Source of the DNA: Paratinospora sagittata
Taxonomy: Eukaryota > Streptophyta > Magnoliopsida > Ranunculales > Menispermaceae
Assembly (NCBI GenBank): GCA_035771175.1
Contig: CM069605.1
Location: 17,004,288 to 17,068,287, forward strand
DNA: 64,000 nucleotides
Reading direction: 5' to 3'
Below are positions 10,437-23,017 of this stretch, in pieces. A program made the translations under genes and the position numbers. The notes under the pieces were generated by a model that was given only the letters and a program-made list of their open reading frames with translations, did no database searches and had not been told where the DNA came from. Each line of letters starts with the position of its first letter. Position 1 is the stretch's first letter.

Positions 10437-12081
10437 TGTTAGTCACCTAAGAGGGGGTGGTGAATTGCGTGTTTTGGCCAATTAAAATAATTATTAACAT
10501 ATCTTGTATGTTCCTTAAATTGGTTGAAGCATATCATCAAATAGATCATGTGTAATAATAAAATGTAGAAAATAAATGAAAGGAGACAAGAATTTTACGT
10601 GGTTCAGAAACCTTTTTCCTACCTCCACGCCAAGAAAAACATTTTCTAGGATTCGACTATCTTGGATTCACTTCATGGGTGTGAATCAAACTGTTACACA
10701 TGCCCTTTTACAAGTTCAAGGCAAACCTATCCTTTTGTGGGCTAAGGATGAACCGTCTACTTTCTTTTGTGGGATAAGGAAGAACCTACAATATCCTTTT
10801 ACGGGTTAAGGATGAACCTAACTTTGATACCAACTTGGAATCTCAAGTGAACTACAATCACTTAATTTGATTTGTTTCAACTAGAAAAAAATAAAAAAGA
10901 ATAAGCACAATGATAATAAGTTTGTTCTATATGGATAGAACAATTACAATGGAGCTCAAGAGATACAAATAATAAATACAAGATATGGAATATTAAACTC
11001 AAGATTGGAGAGAGATCTCACATACAATACTACCTTACTTGCATCAAAGATTGCTCAAGAATGATTAGAGAAGCTTTCGTATGATGAACACAATGCAAGC
11101 TTTGAAAACACCTTCAAACCAACTAGTTTTAATCTTTCAAACTTGGAGTATGGAGAAAGAAACTTCGAAACTTTGAAGCCACTCACTTTGGTCCCTCTCA
11201 AAGTGAAAATGAGTTGAGAGAATGTTTTAATACTTCCTAGAGAAATCCTAGCCGTTGGATGCAAAATCAAGATATTTTGGATCTTAAAAATTCAATTTTC
11301 AAAAGTAAAAATTGTGCTCAAACGCATGGAAACACGTTTCTACACAAGAAAAACATTACTGGAAGAAATTCGGAAAAGTCTTATTCTGGACTCATAGGCA
11401 GAAACGCGTTTTGAAAAAGGAAACACATTTCTGCTAAGTTCGGTCAACTTGATCAATCCAATCGACTGGTTTTACCCAGTCTGCCATATAACTTGAGTAA
11501 AACCTGATTTTTCGTGATTATAACTTCATGGGTATGATATGGCATCAAAATATGATTGAAGTACATTGAGTTTGATAATTAAAAACCTTTGAAGAACACT
11601 TCGTACAAAGATTTGAAGTCTAGGTGCAAAACAAGTTAAGTTTCAAAAGTTAAAGTTTATGAATTCTTCAAAACAACAAGTAGAGAGGTGATTTTAACAA
11701 AATTGATGTATGAATGATTCAAACAAGTTCACAATAGTTTAAAACCATAAACTAAACATGTTTGAATGTTTAAAAATCATTTTTAAAGAAAATCACATGC
11801 ATGCATGATTTTTGAGAGCAACATGAGTACAAGTGGGCTTACAACCTAAATGAAGAACTATGAAGATATGCACTTATTCTCTTTTCTTCATCTTAGCACG
11901 TTCAAACTTCGATTTAGTTTTCATTTGATCCACTTGATTGAGCTTGAATGTTGTATTGTCCTTAACTTTGATTTTTGATGCTGAAACATATTGAATTCAG
12001 TCCATTAGCACTATGGTTATATTGTTTATTAGCATCAAAACACTTAGGAGAATTCTAAGTGGAAAACCACTTAGGCCAACA
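10437..12081 (-). mobile_element. Solo LTR of a SIRE-like copia, inserted in copia gag (LTR C)
   Basis: On the minus strand it starts TGTTGGCCTAAGTGGTTTTC and ends TGACTAACA, 1645 bp in all. The start is clearly related to the LTRs of the 16132-25263 element (TGTTAATCTAAGTGGTTTTC). No internal region or PBS follows, so it is a solo LTR. The flanks AGAGT and AGCGC are only 3/5 identical, so any target duplication has decayed. The split gag protein joins across it (IEAL then LLAQESRIEK). U5 hairpins with CCCGTAA or CCCACAA loops lie at 10665-10813. Confidence 0.8.
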
Positions 12082-12545
12082 AGCGCCTCAATCTCAGCAA
12101 CAGAATAATCATCTTTCTAGAATTCATAGAGATGATGAATATATCATAATCTGAAGGAAGGCCATCAAAAATCGCCTGAATGTGATCAATTTGTGATAGA
12201 AAATGACCAACAGATGCAAGTTGATCTACCAGATTCTTCACTCGAAGAAGATACTTATTAATGGATTGATTGCCTTTCTTTGTATTTTGAAGTTGGATTA
12301 TACAATCTTTTTCGCTTGTAATACTCAAGAACTTTGGAGGGATTGATTCCAACGGATCGACAATAAATCTTTGAAATTTGTGTCCTTTAATGGCAACCAT
12401 AACTTGTTGATGCCACAGAAAAAAGTTGTTATTGTCCAACTTCACAAAGATCTCGTGTGTGAAAGAGATCAGTGTCTTCTTTGCTGAAAAAGATGATTGT
12501 CATTCTTCTATTGAGGCTGACGAGTTCTCCATATCTGAAGGATTT
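12082..12545 (-). pseudogene. Minus-strand Ty1/copia: gag N-terminal part
   Basis: The frame at 12445-12071 reads MKLDNNNFFLWHQQVMVAIK, then ITSEKDC, the motif NQSINKYLLRVKNLVDQLAS and HIQAIFDGLPSDYDIF. This is a UBN2-type copia gag of the Ale/Retrofit kind. The first 100 bases of gag (12445-12545) are in another frame. Removing the solo LTR at 10437-12081 joins this to the rest of gag. Confidence 0.85.
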
Positions 12546-12558
12546 GGCTTTGATACCA
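12546..12558 (-). promoter_or_regulatory. Primer-binding site of the minus-strand copia
   Basis: The reverse complement reads TGGTATCAAAGCC, the common plant copia PBS for initiator tRNA-Met. It touches the LTR end (CTCTATCA on the minus strand). Confidence 0.8.
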
Positions 12559-14133
12559 TGATAGAGAAACCAAGAATAAGATATGCTCTAAAGAACTTCC
12601 ATTGATGAAAAATGAATAATCTGATTACAAAACTGAGATATCCAGCTAATAGTTACATATTTAGATAGGTTTTAGAGCATGTTTTAGGTGCGTTTTAGAA
12701 CATTTCATGCATTAGTTTAATAGGTTTATGTTAGTTTTAATCTATTTGTTAGTTTAGGATTAATTTGGTTTTTATACATTATTTTAGTTCATTAGTTTAT
12801 AATTTAATTTAATTGATATTTGAGTGTGTTAATAACTTGCTTTGCTTTTTTTGTAGGTATTTGGATGTATTAGTCATGGCTTTGGATGATAACAACATGT
12901 ACAAAAAAGTGCAAAAGAAAAGCATGAAGAACCCAAGTCAAGGAAGAGTGAAATTTGGGTAAGACCACAAGTCCAGGTGTAATATTCAAGGATCTGGGCA
13001 TCGCGCCATTGCATTTGAGCGTCACGACGCTGGAATGCAAAGAAGATTAACGGACTGAGCGCCACAACGCTACCAATACAGGTGTCAACTTCGCGGCGCC
13101 GAGTGGTTCCCAAGTTGTGGTTTTAGCAACTTGGGTGATTTTTTGGAGAAGGGACTTTCTAATTACGTTTTTGGATGACTTAGGGGGGATATAATATATC
13201 AAACTCTAGGGTTTTTGAAGGGAGAACACACGGGAGAATAGAACAAGATGGTTAAGAGGAATGAACGCAAAAATTCGGAAGAATATTCAAGTTCGAGTTT
13301 GCTATTCATGTTTACTATTGAAGTTTTATCCATGTCTTGTGTTGTTTTCATTCAAGCTATGAACTAATCTATTGTTCTAGAGAGGAGATGGATTCATACT
13401 TGAATATTATGGTTTAATGTTAGACTTTGTTTATTATCAATGAGATTTCTATAGTTTAATCACGATTTCATATGCTCAATGCTTTCGGTTTCTTGATCAC
13501 AAATCGAATGAGTTTAGACTTGGAAGGCGACACTAGAGAGAGGGTTTTCTAGGTTGGAACAAGGGAAGTATGACATGAAATTGTTGTAGAATCGAGAGTT
13601 TTACAAAGTTTCATGAAGTTGTAGAAAAATCACAGAGTTTAATGGGTTGTTTAGAATTTAGGTTTTATTGAGAGATCGAACCTTGTTTTTGACAATACAT
13701 TCTAATTCGGCACTCAAGAGAGGGAATTACAGACGCAAGGATTTTGACTTATAGATTAGGAAATTGAATTGATAATAAGCATGTCGAGATTACATAATTG
13801 AGAGTTAGGTGAAGTTGATTCTCTAGATTTTCATATATATTGATTTCTCTCCATAATTCATTCATCTTCATTAGTTTTTTTTTATTTTTAATTATATGAA
13901 ACTCAACAAATTGTTCGCTAGATAAAGTTAGAAATTAGTGAAAACGGTAATTGTTGAAGTAAACAATCCCCGAGGATGACAACCCGATTTTTATCGGTTA
14001 TTACTACTTTATGTCATCGTACACTTGCGGTTTTCCATGCAACACCAACTTTAATAGTGGAACATAAAACAAAGCAGAATAATATACAATTGACTCAGTA
14101 TAACTAACCAACATTCAACCATAACTGATAACA
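12559..14133 (-). repeat. 5' LTR of the minus-strand copia, split by a gypsy solo LTR
   Basis: The two pieces, 12559-12652 and 14053-14133, join into an LTR of about 170 bp. On the minus strand it starts TGTTATCAGTTATGG and ends GGTTTCTCTATCA. The inner part includes the typical TGTAATCAGATTATTCA stretch. The interrupting sequence is 12653-14052. No 3' LTR of this element is seen in the window. Confidence 0.7.
12653..14052 (+). mobile_element. Ty3/gypsy solo LTR (same family as 14499-15859)
   Basis: This 1400-bp sequence is flanked by AATAG at 12648-12652 and 14053-14057, a 5-bp target duplication. It aligns along its length with the gypsy LTR at 14499: gcgttttagaacatttcatgcattagttt, then a tagaacaagatggttaag-like stretch, the gagagatcgaacc block and a gtacacttgcggttttcc-like end. 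No PBS follows, so it is a solo LTR formed by recombination. The unusual TT start reflects a changed TG. Confidence 0.75.
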
Positions 14134-14498
14134 CGTGGACTGCTAGAACAATAATAACTCACTAATTGATTGTCTTGACAGAGCAATCCAATACACACAA
14201 CTTAGGACAATCTAAGGGAATCAGGTGCAAGAGTGCATTAAGTTTATTATCCAAGTCCGTTCACCATTTCTCTATTTTGCATATGAAAATCAAATTTATA
14301 CACCTACAACTTTTTTTTTTTTGGTTCCCAATTCTATACAGCTACAACTTGACTATATGAAAATACATAAAATTCCTATTAGAAAGAGTCAAAGAACAAA
14401 TTTAAAGAAAAGAAAAAAAAATTATGAAAATATTACAAATCTAGATACATAAAAAGAAGGAATTAAATTAAAGAATGCTATGAAAATATGATAAGTAG
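14134..14498. other. AT-rich spacer without recognisable gene
   Basis: This 365-bp stretch lies between the copia LTR and the next gypsy LTR. It is AT-rich, with a T12 run near 14311 and A-rich runs near 14410. The two overlapping small ORFs (60-75 codons) have low-complexity composition and no recognisable domain. It is probably remaining target sequence. Confidence 0.5.
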
Positions 14499-15859
14499 TG
14501 ATTTGTACATGTTTTAGGAAGGTTTTATAGGTGTTTTAAGACATTTCATGCATTAGTTTGATGTGTTTACGTTAGTTTTGATGCACTTGTTACTTTGGGA
14601 ATAATTTGGTTTTTCATGCATTATTTTGGTTTATTAGTTTATAAGTTCGTTCATTTTATGTTTTAAGTGTGATACTTACTTGTTTGAGGGTGTTTTGATG
14701 CATGGAAGTGAGCATAGATGATTGAAATAACATACAAGGAGCCTACAAGTCAAGGAAGATGAAAATTTGGCTAGGTCCACAAGCGAAAAGGAGAAAAAAT
14801 CAGAATTCGCTAGAAATTAGAAAGTTGCGCGACGTTGGAGATTTCGCAAAATCTTGGGCTATACAACTCCGAATTGCATGCCCTTTTTCTTTAATTCTTC
14901 CTTACTTCAAGGACTAAATTAAGAAAGGATTTTGAGGAATAATAGAGAGGAGAAAAATCTGGAAAAAAATCGAGATTTATGACTACTAGATCGCAAGTTG
15001 GAGAAAAATAGCAGGTTTTTTTGGATTATCCTATTCGAAGTGGGACTTTCTATTTTGGATTCTCCACGACTTGGGGACTTAAAAACATCATTGTTTAGGT
15101 TTTGAGGAGGAGAATAGAGGAGAAAACAAGGAAAGATGGCTAGAACGAAGCAGAGAAGAAGAGATCGAAGTTGGAGACAACCAAGAGATATTCGAGTCTA
15201 AAAACTTCTAGTTTGTTATTTTTATGTTGATATTCAAGTTTATAACAATGTTTTATGTTTTTATCTTCCAAGTTATGAACTAATTTAGTTTTCTAGAGGA
15301 TAGATGGATCCTATACTAGATTCTATGTTTTAAGTTTGGTTTTATGTTTATTATTAATTGAATTTTCATAGTTTATTTATATTTCTCATTGCTTAATGCT
15401 TTTAATCTCTTGATTACTGATTGAATGATATTTGACTTAGGGGGTGGTACTCGAGAGAGGATTCCTTGGGTAGGAACAAGATAATTATAACCTAAGATCA
15501 TCATAGAATCAAGAGATTTATGATATCTTTTGAACTTGTAGGAAGAATCACAAAATCGAATGAGTTGTAAGGGTTTTGGTTTTTATCGAGAGATCGAAAT
15601 CAAGCTTTGGTGATATGTTCTAGTTCAACACCCAAGAGAGGGAATTAGAGACTTTAGGATTCTTGACTCAATTGCTTTTATATTTACTTTTATTTAATTG
15701 TTTAAGTTACCTGAATTTTACATCTTGATTGTTTAGATAAAGTTAATAATTAGTAAAAACGGTATTTAGTAACTAGAGTACAATCCCAGAGGATGACAAT
15801 CTAATATTTCACCGGTTTATTATTACTTGACACCATACACTTGTGGTTTTGCACGAACA
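14499..15859 (+). repeat. 5' LTR of Ty3/gypsy element B (Athila/Tat type)
   Basis: It begins TGATTTGTACATGTTTTAGG and ends ...GCACGAACA, about 1.36 kb. It is followed within eight bases by a tRNA-Asp type PBS. It is related to the solo LTR 12653-14052 and to the truncated copy 28860-29775. Shared landmarks are the atggctaga...gaagaagagatcgaagttggag block and the ctcgagagaggattcctt block. Confidence 0.8.
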
Positions 15860-15866
15860 AGTTTTT

Positions 15867-15884
15867 TGGCACCGTTGTCGGTGA
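15867..15884 (+). promoter_or_regulatory. Primer-binding site of gypsy element B (tRNA-Asp type, degenerate)
   Basis: TGGCACCGTTGTCGGTGA is a slightly mutated form of TGGCGCCGTTGCCGGGGA, which pairs with the 3' end of plant tRNA-Asp and is typical of Athila/Tat gypsy elements. Confidence 0.75.
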
Positions 15885-16013
15885 TTGTTTCACTCTATTT
15901 TTGTTAATGTGGTTAGTAGTTGATTTAGATTTTAATCTAGATTTTTATTTTTATTTTTCTGAAATTTTTCTGATTTTTCTCATTACTTCTATTTTCTAAG
16001 CTAATTGAAGTTT

Positions 16014-16131
16014 ATGCAGCGAGCTAGAAGTTTTGAAGTAGTACCATTAGATCCTGAGATTGAACATACCTTCGGGCATCTAAGAAGATAGAGAAGAGTG
16101 GAACAAGAAGCGATGAATGCTGAAAACAACC
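16014..16131 (+). pseudogene. Gypsy element B gag, first part (interrupted)
   Basis: An ATG at 16014 opens MQRARSFEVVPLDPEIEHTF. A single in-frame stop (HLRR then stop, near 16090) follows, and the frame reads to AENN at the insertion site. After removal of the 9.1-kb element and one CAACC copy, the frame continues at 25269 as QLLLWDYFRPIVHENNFG, standard gag of this lineage. This shows that 16132-25263 inserted inside a gag gene. Confidence 0.8.
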
Positions 16132-17027
16132 TGTTAATCCAAGTGGTTTTCTACTTAGTATTATTCTATGTGTTTTGAAGCTTACAAACAATATAATCAC
16201 CGTACTAATGTCTTTGACATAGTTGTTCCAGTGCTAACTAGCTGTATCAGATGGATTCAACTATATTGTCAAAGCATGTGGATAGAATAGTACCTCACGA
16301 AGATTCAAGAGTTTCATGGTTGTATTACTTTATTAGAATCTTAGTGCTGTAAAGTAACTTTTACTTGTTCCAACCACACAAGATTTGCATCTTTTTAAAA
16401 TCATTCATATAGTTTAATACACTCATGTATATATATTATTATATGATTAATCAGGCATGCACATATTTTAGTTTAACAGTTATGTTGTCGCTTAGTCATA
16501 ATTGTTTATCATACATATATTGATTATTATTTAACATGCATTTATCTTGTCAATTTTGCATGATTTTATCATCTCACATGTATTGTACTTAATCATTGGT
16601 TTAATTGATTGAATTACTCATGTTTTAACTATGTTAATTATACCTCAATTGTGTCAAAAATGTTTTAAAATGTTAGTCTACATTTTTGACAATGTCCTAA
16701 ACCTAAAATGATAAAAAAAAATCAAGTCTCTTTCACTTGTCAAAGAAGGAACGTGCTCTTATAGTGAGAGGAGCACACTCCTAGTCTTTTCCTAAGACTC
16801 AGTGATTTTTTTATCAGGGTTAAAGAATGTGCTCCATGTAAGAGGAACGCGCTCCTGTTGCCGAGGGAAAAATGGAAAAAATTTCAGTAGTTCTTGTTGA
16901 AGGAACCTATTCTTATGCCCAACGGACATATTGAGGAAAGCACTCCTTAATTGGAGGAAAATCAGAAAAACCAAAATGTGCTCTTGTATTAAAGAACGCG
17001 TCCATGTGCCTCAGTATGGTGTTTGTT

Positions 17028-17035
17028 TATAAATA
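17028..17035 (+). promoter_or_regulatory. Probable TATA box of LTR D5
   Basis: TATAAATA in the context gtttaTAAATAccgcgctt. The 3' LTR has the same box (ctataaataccacactt, near 23924). All the U5 hairpins lie about 0.9-1.1 kb downstream, so they would be transcribed. Confidence 0.55.
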
Positions 17036-17911
17036 CCGCGCTTGCTCATTTAAAGAGCAACTTTTGCAAAATCAAGAAAACTTGTGCGATTTTCTCTACA
17101 TCATTTATACTCGTCCAAAACAAGTTCTTCAGTCATTTAATCCTTCATTCACAACAAAAGTTTTGAGTTTTTTGATTCTTCCTTTTGAAGAGTTCTCCTA
17201 ATCATTCCAAAATCTTTGAGAAAGTAGAAAGGAGTTCTATAGTGTTTGATCAAGGTGTTCTTAAGTGTTTTTAATCACATACTTGTTGATCTCGATCATC
17301 CTTGGAGGGAAAATCTCTCAACCACATACACCTTGGAGAATCAACAAACTTCATCTTACCTAAGTTGGGTAACTTTTCTTTTTCGATTCTAGTGTTTGTG
17401 TATTGAGTAGAAATGGCTTTATTGCTTATTTTAATATCCTAACAAAATCATTTTCTCTATTGTGTGCAACCATACTTGTGTTTTCATCTTATATTATGTT
17501 GATAATGGTTTCATGTGGTTTGATTAACATCAATTCTTGTGCTTAATAGATATATTGTTTGAATCGATTGTTTTGATCATAACTTGTGCATATTGATTCA
17601 CGTGCTTGAATATTGGTAATTTTAAATCAATAAGTTTTGATCAATAACTTGTATATTGATTTTTCTGCTTCACCTATCATACTTAGAATCAATATTTGGA
17701 AATACATGTATGCATACGATTCTTGAACTTGCATAAAAATATTTTGAATCGGTTGCATGTATTTTTGAGAAACTATTTCAACATTGCACTTCATTTAGAA
17801 TCATAGTGGTTGGAATAGTGATTGTTGACTCATTCAAGATTGTAAGCTTAAATTGTTGAGAGTATTATTATTCACTTCTCTATATCTTTGTAATCTTGAT
17901 GTATTGATGAC

Positions 17912-18127
17912 TTGGTTAAGTCAACCAGGATATTACCAACCTCTATACGACACGTAACCACGCTCGTAAGTTGGTTGCAAGTTGTGGATTACTGGCCAAG
18001 CTCTGGTGTAGGTTAAACTGTGGCTTTCTAACCAAGCCCTTGTGTAGGTTAGCATTGTAGTGGCTTTCTAACCAGGCCCTGGTGTTGGTTAGTGTAAACA
18101 GCTTCTAATCTGCTCGTGTGTGATTAG
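17912..18127 (+). other. Hairpin array in U5 of LTR D5
   Basis: Successive short inverted repeats are visible: TGGTT/AACCA (17913-17928); AACCA, loop CGCTCGTAAG, T, TGGTT (17956-17976); CTAACC/GGTTAG (18028-18052); CTAACC/GGTTAG (18068-18092); CTAATC/GATTAG (18105-18127). Loops are 10-13 nt, often with a CCC or CTCGT core. The 3' LTR has the same series. Function unknown. Confidence 0.7.
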
Positions 18128-18361
18128 CCAATAGTGGATTGGAAAATCTTGATCGGTGTGATTGGGTAGTAAACGTAGGTTTAAGGGAAACTGAACCACT
18201 CTAAATCCTTTGTGTTCATTTATTTTCCTGCACTTGTTATTCTTGATTGTTACCGACTGGGCACATTATTTGTTTAATTAAAATATTAGTAAGGTAACGT
18301 AAAAATCAGTCAAGTCCAATTCACCCTCCGACCTCTTGGATTATAACACGGGGCCAACAAT

Positions 18362-18375
18362 TGGTATTAGAGCTG
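18362..18375 (+). promoter_or_regulatory. Primer-binding site of the LARD-like element
   Basis: TGGTATTAGAGCTG begins two bases after the LTR end. It is the usual copia initiator tRNA-Met PBS with one change (TGGTATCAGAGC). Confidence 0.85.
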
Positions 18376-18419
18376 TTGCTCATGATTTAAGGCTTAACAT
18401 TCTTCAGCCAAAGATCAAA

Positions 18420-19361
18420 ATGGCCAGTACCATAGAATTTGACTTTGGGGATAATCTATTGACTCCACCTTTGCTTAATTACCAAAATTTCATATAATAG
18501 AGGAGTAGAATGAGTGCATGTCTTAAGGCCCAATCACATGATATTTGGGAGATTGTTGTAAATGGACCATATGTGCCTATAAGGATCATAAATGGGTTTG
18601 AAGTCCCCAAACCTAAGAATAAATGGGGTAAGAAGGAAAAACAATTAGTTAGACTTGACATTCTAGCTAGAAATGCATTACTTAGATGCCTTTTCCCAAT
18701 ATGATATTGATAGAGTCTCTTCTTGTGGTTCATCTAATGATCTTTGGTTTAGATTAAAAGAACATTATGATACTTCATGTGCCTCCACTTCTTCATGTGA
18801 AGACAAGGAAAATGTAGAACATATACGCTTTATTTCTTATATTAATGGTTGTTCTCCTAATTTCATGAATCTTTCTTTTGATAATTTGTCCATAGCTCAT
18901 GAAAAGCTTCAAAATAATTTTGTCAAACTCATCCAAAAGAATGAGCAACTTAAGAACATAATTACCAATGCTTTGGATGAGTTCGAAACTCTCCAAATTG
19001 ATTATGAAAATGTTCTTAAGGAAAATGAAGCAATTCTTGAAGAAAAGGAAGAAATTAAAAATGATCACATTTGTCTTTAAGAAAAATTAGAAGAGTTGAC
19101 TAATTTAGTAGCTATGTTACTAATGAGAAAGAGGACTTAGAGCTTCAATTGAGATTAGAAAAAGAAAAGACCTCTACATTAGAAAGTAAATTGGGCAAAC
19201 CTAAGATTAGATATTTTAGGCCCAAAACATGTTATAGGAACACTAGAAATTCTTTTAAGGATAAATATAATAAAATGACATGGGTACCTAAAGAATTACT
19301 CCTAGATGCTAGAACTACAAAATCTAAAGGAGTATGGGTACCAAATGCGACGGTTCATTAG
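18420..19361 (+). pseudogene. SIRE-type gag remnant
   Basis: An ATG at 18420 opens MASTIEFDFGDNLLTPPLLN, then two stops. The frame 18510-18704 reads SHDIWEIVVNGPYVP and VPKPKNKWGKKEKQLVRLD, the conserved N-terminal half of SIRE gag. A frameshift near 18690 leads to 18673-19080 (DIDRVSSCGSSNDLWFRLKE, then a Glu/Lys/Asn-rich coiled coil, roughly residues 70-130). A third frame, 19149-19361, ends with MTWVPKELLLDA and GVWVPNATVH. No CCHC zinc knuckle is readable. The central gag segment appears deleted between HYDTS and EDKEN. Non-functional. Confidence 0.75.
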
Positions 19362-22300
19362 ATCACATAGACTCACACTTTTGAACCATATGATTCAGTT
19401 TAGGCATCTTCCATTTTTATCTCACACATGCTGATTTACATCTTATTTGTGACACTTGGAAATATTTTAGGCTCAATCAAATAATTTTGATCTATCATGC
19501 CTATGCTTGCGTAAAGGTGTTGATCACATTGAACTTGTTTAATGCCTAATTATATTGTTCAATGATTGATTAATGCAAAGCATACTAGTTATACAACTTG
19601 GAAGTATGAACTTGCAAAATTCATATTTGTTACTTCCATTCTTTTTGTGAACATGTTCTATTATATATATATATATCTTGTTCACTATTATTGTAACATA
19701 CCATGTGCATTCTCTATCTAATGTAAAATGTATGCTAATACTAAATGTATTGTGCTTCATGACTTCATTTAATGAAATTTCATCCATTCAGTAAGCTATG
19801 AGTTTCTATGAACATAGTCAAAGAATTTAATTATGAAATGAGCTCGCTTAAAGCTAAATTTTAATTGCTCATGTATGTTCATATGCTCATAATATTGGAG
19901 TTGGGCTAGAACTAATGCTTATCTCTTCAAGTCCACTTATCTTGTATTTTAGGATTTAAATGATATATATCATTTGAAAATACAAGACACTAAATAGTTG
20001 GAATGACATGTACTTCAAATATTATTCAATCATTTCCATTCATTATCTCATTCACTTCCTTGGAGATGATCACACCGAGTTTAAGAATTTGGAATTCTTA
20101 GCAACTATGAGAAGACCTCAAGAAGGTTATGTCTCAATCTCAACCAAGGAATCCCACTTATATAACCCTAGGCTTTGTAATGATTTTGAATTATATCATA
20201 GAAAATGGGTTATTAAGGGTAAGATAAATTGATTCTTTCTTTGAGCTTAGTTAAATATATATCTTAAGGATCAAACAAAGTAAAATTAAAAATGATCTTC
20301 TTAAAGACCTTGAATTAAAATCAAATCCTTTGCCTCTAAAAATCATTAGTTATTCTGTAATACTTGTTCTAAAATGTCTTACTCTCTTAAGAATAACTCT
20401 CACATAAGCCTTCACATAATTCATATAACTTTATAAGGCTTAGATCTCATTTGTTCTATATTTGAATGAATATCATATGCTTAATTTCACACTTCATTAT
20501 AATTATTCCTTTAAAGATAATCAACTCCTAATGACTAAAAAGATCTTACATCTTCAATAAAAAGAAAACTTAGTCATTTACTTGAAAAATAAACATGATA
20601 GCTTTCATGATTAAGCTTTGATGTATGTATAACTTATCTTATCTTGTATCATCACGCTTATATCATATCATGAATGCTTTGTCTCCTTCTATGATTGAAT
20701 ATTTGCCTATCATATTAGGACACATGTTCAAACTACTTTGTCATGTCATGACTTATACTTACCATCTTTATCTTCTTCTCATGATTATGCATATGTATTC
20801 ACTTCATGCATGCTCCTATGCTAAAAGTTAAACTCTTCAATACTTTGAGCTTGCATATACAGTTTCATGATTCATTACGAGCATTGATATATGATTGATG
20901 GGCTTATCCTAGATCTTAGACAATCATGAAAGCGTATTTGATCATGGTTGTATCCTTCTAGGGTGATTGAGTGAAATTGATGTATATCTTAATTTATATT
21001 TATTCACTCTATCTTGAAGGAAATTAATATGGGATGACTATCTTGACTTAAGTAGTTAATTTTATGAAATTTTAGTCATTTCCATAGGTTATATTTGAAT
21101 TTGTCTCTTGCTATCAAATATGAACTTTTTCATGACAAATTCAATTTAAGAAGACCTAGTTGACCATGAGCCTCAATGACTATTACAAATATAGATTTAG
21201 TCAACTAGAATGAATAAAGACTTGAATAACCATGGTATTCACATTCTATATCTAAGTCATTCAATCATGTACCATGTGTTGTATCTTCATTGATCTTTTG
21301 AAAACATGGTAAATATTATTGATAGGTGTTATCATCAAAGACGTATGTGCCTAGAGTTGTGATTATATATCTCTTTGACACGTACTTCTTGAGGTTGTTA
21401 ACTTTATGCTTAAACTTAATCACTAGGTGTACAACTAGTTGATTAACATGTCCACTTAAGTTAACATAATCATGTCTTAGGCATTCTTGTGCTTATAGAA
21501 GAATATTCATATGCCTAGGAAAATGTGTGATAAGTATGCCATGCTTAACCTCATATATCATTCATACTTAATCATTAGTTAGTGCTTGTAATATGAGTGT
21601 TGTATTCATGATTATACATATATTTCCTATCATATTGCCTTACTCATTATGCTATAGGCTTGTGCGTCACATTTTAACTTCAAAATGCCTATATGTATGT
21701 GAATATGTTGCCGTTGTGCTTGAAAACTTAAAATACTATTTGGCTCATAATCATTTGCATGACATACACATTTTGGATCAAAACAAAAATAATTTTGCTA
21801 GGCTATGAAATGCATGAAATTTATCATATTGCCTAGAATTCGTGTTTAGAGCTAGGTCATGATCTCATTATATATTTTTGTTGCCTATGCTCTCCTATTT
21901 GAATTGTGATCATGCTTGTACCAAATTTATTATATAATCCTTATATGTGCATGATTCACATCTCCATGATTCAAGTGTGCATAATACGTAATTAATATCT
22001 TTCAAATGTATCACTTTGAATTCATGACTTAGGCTATGCTCATATTCATACTCTTACATGCCTAATTTATTGGAAAGAAATTGCCCTTACACATATTTAT
22101 ACATTTTCGGCATGCCTTTCCATTTATGCATAACATTGATGCAACATTTGAATTTCTAATTTTATATGCATCCAATGTTTTTGAACATTGATCTCTAATT
22201 AATGCCTTATGTTTTTCAAATCATCTTTTGTATATAATTAGAATCAAAATAGCTAGGTCATGCTTTAATCTTGAAATCTTTGCCTATGCTATATTTTTGA

Positions 22301-23004
22301 TATATGCTCATGCATATGCTTGTTTAATATAAATGATAAAGCATATATCATCTTAGGCCTTGCATATAATTGATCATACTTATGCCTATCGTCTTGAGAG
22401 GAATTTGCCTATGCTCAAACTCCTTGTGAATCAAATTATTGTGGCAAATCTAATTCCCCTTCTTACATGTCTAGAGGCTTCTTATAGATTTTAGCTTGTA
22501 TATGCATCTACATGTACATCTCATTGGCTATGCTATGCATTTGTTCTAAATCTTATCTAGCTAGCCCATGTATGTTTTTGAGCTAAATTCTTCCAATACC
22601 TATCATATTTCTATTTCTCCATGTGCTTCAATTTCTTGATTCTCATGACTTGTCTTGTGATATGACATCATCTATGTATTCATGTGTGCTTCATCTTGAT
22701 TATGTGTCATGAATCCTCTTGAATATTGAATGCATAGACTTAGGGGGAGTCTCAATCTCTTTTAGAAAAGGGGAGATCTTGTGTTTGATGTTATGTCCTA
22801 GGTATTTCTTTATGAGAATTTATAAAATCCTTAGATCTTTTTTTTATGATATCAAAAGGGGGAGAATTATTGGAATCTTGATAAACAATCCGGATTTGTC
22901 TTAAAACATGTCAAAGTATGTGTGCTTTTCATATCCTAAGAATCATGCTATGAATACTATATTTGATTGTTTCTTTATCAAGTTTATACTGTTTGTCATC
23001 ATCT
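19362..23004 (+). other. Non-coding, AT-rich interior of the LARD-like element
   Basis: About 3.6 kb lies between the gag remnant and the purine tract. It is AT-rich and full of atgcctatgc, catatgc and catgatt-like short words, with no ORF of recognisable family. The frame at 20008-20232 (75 codons, ending near HRKWVIKGKIN) is the most protein-like but I do not recognise it. Near the end are two purine tracts (cttagggggagtc near 22740, aaaagggggagaatt near 22853), as in SIRE elements. No pol sequence remains. Confidence 0.6.
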
Positions 23005-23017
23005 TTAAGGGGAAGAT
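23005..23017 (+). promoter_or_regulatory. Polypurine tract of the LARD-like element
   Basis: ttaaggggaagat directly precedes the TG of the 3' LTR at 23018. This is the expected site of plus-strand priming. Confidence 0.8.

Larger units (their letters stand above)
16132..18359 (+). repeat. 5' LTR of the LARD-like element (LTR D5)
   Basis: It starts TGTTAATCCAAGTGG and ends GGGGCCAACA. Candidate TATA box TATAAATA is at 17028-17035. A U5 hairpin array lies at 17912-18127. The C-rich segment before the end (tcaccctccgacctcttgg) matches the same place in the other SIRE-like LTRs. Compared with the 3' LTR, the stretch 17214-17800 is almost identical while the flanks differ visibly. Confidence 0.88.

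Noticed and set aside
20600..22720. Repeated atgcctatgc words in the LARD interior as a possible satellite or CRISPR-like array
   Set aside because: Spacing is irregular and the words are short and AT-biased; no constant repeat and spacer pattern.
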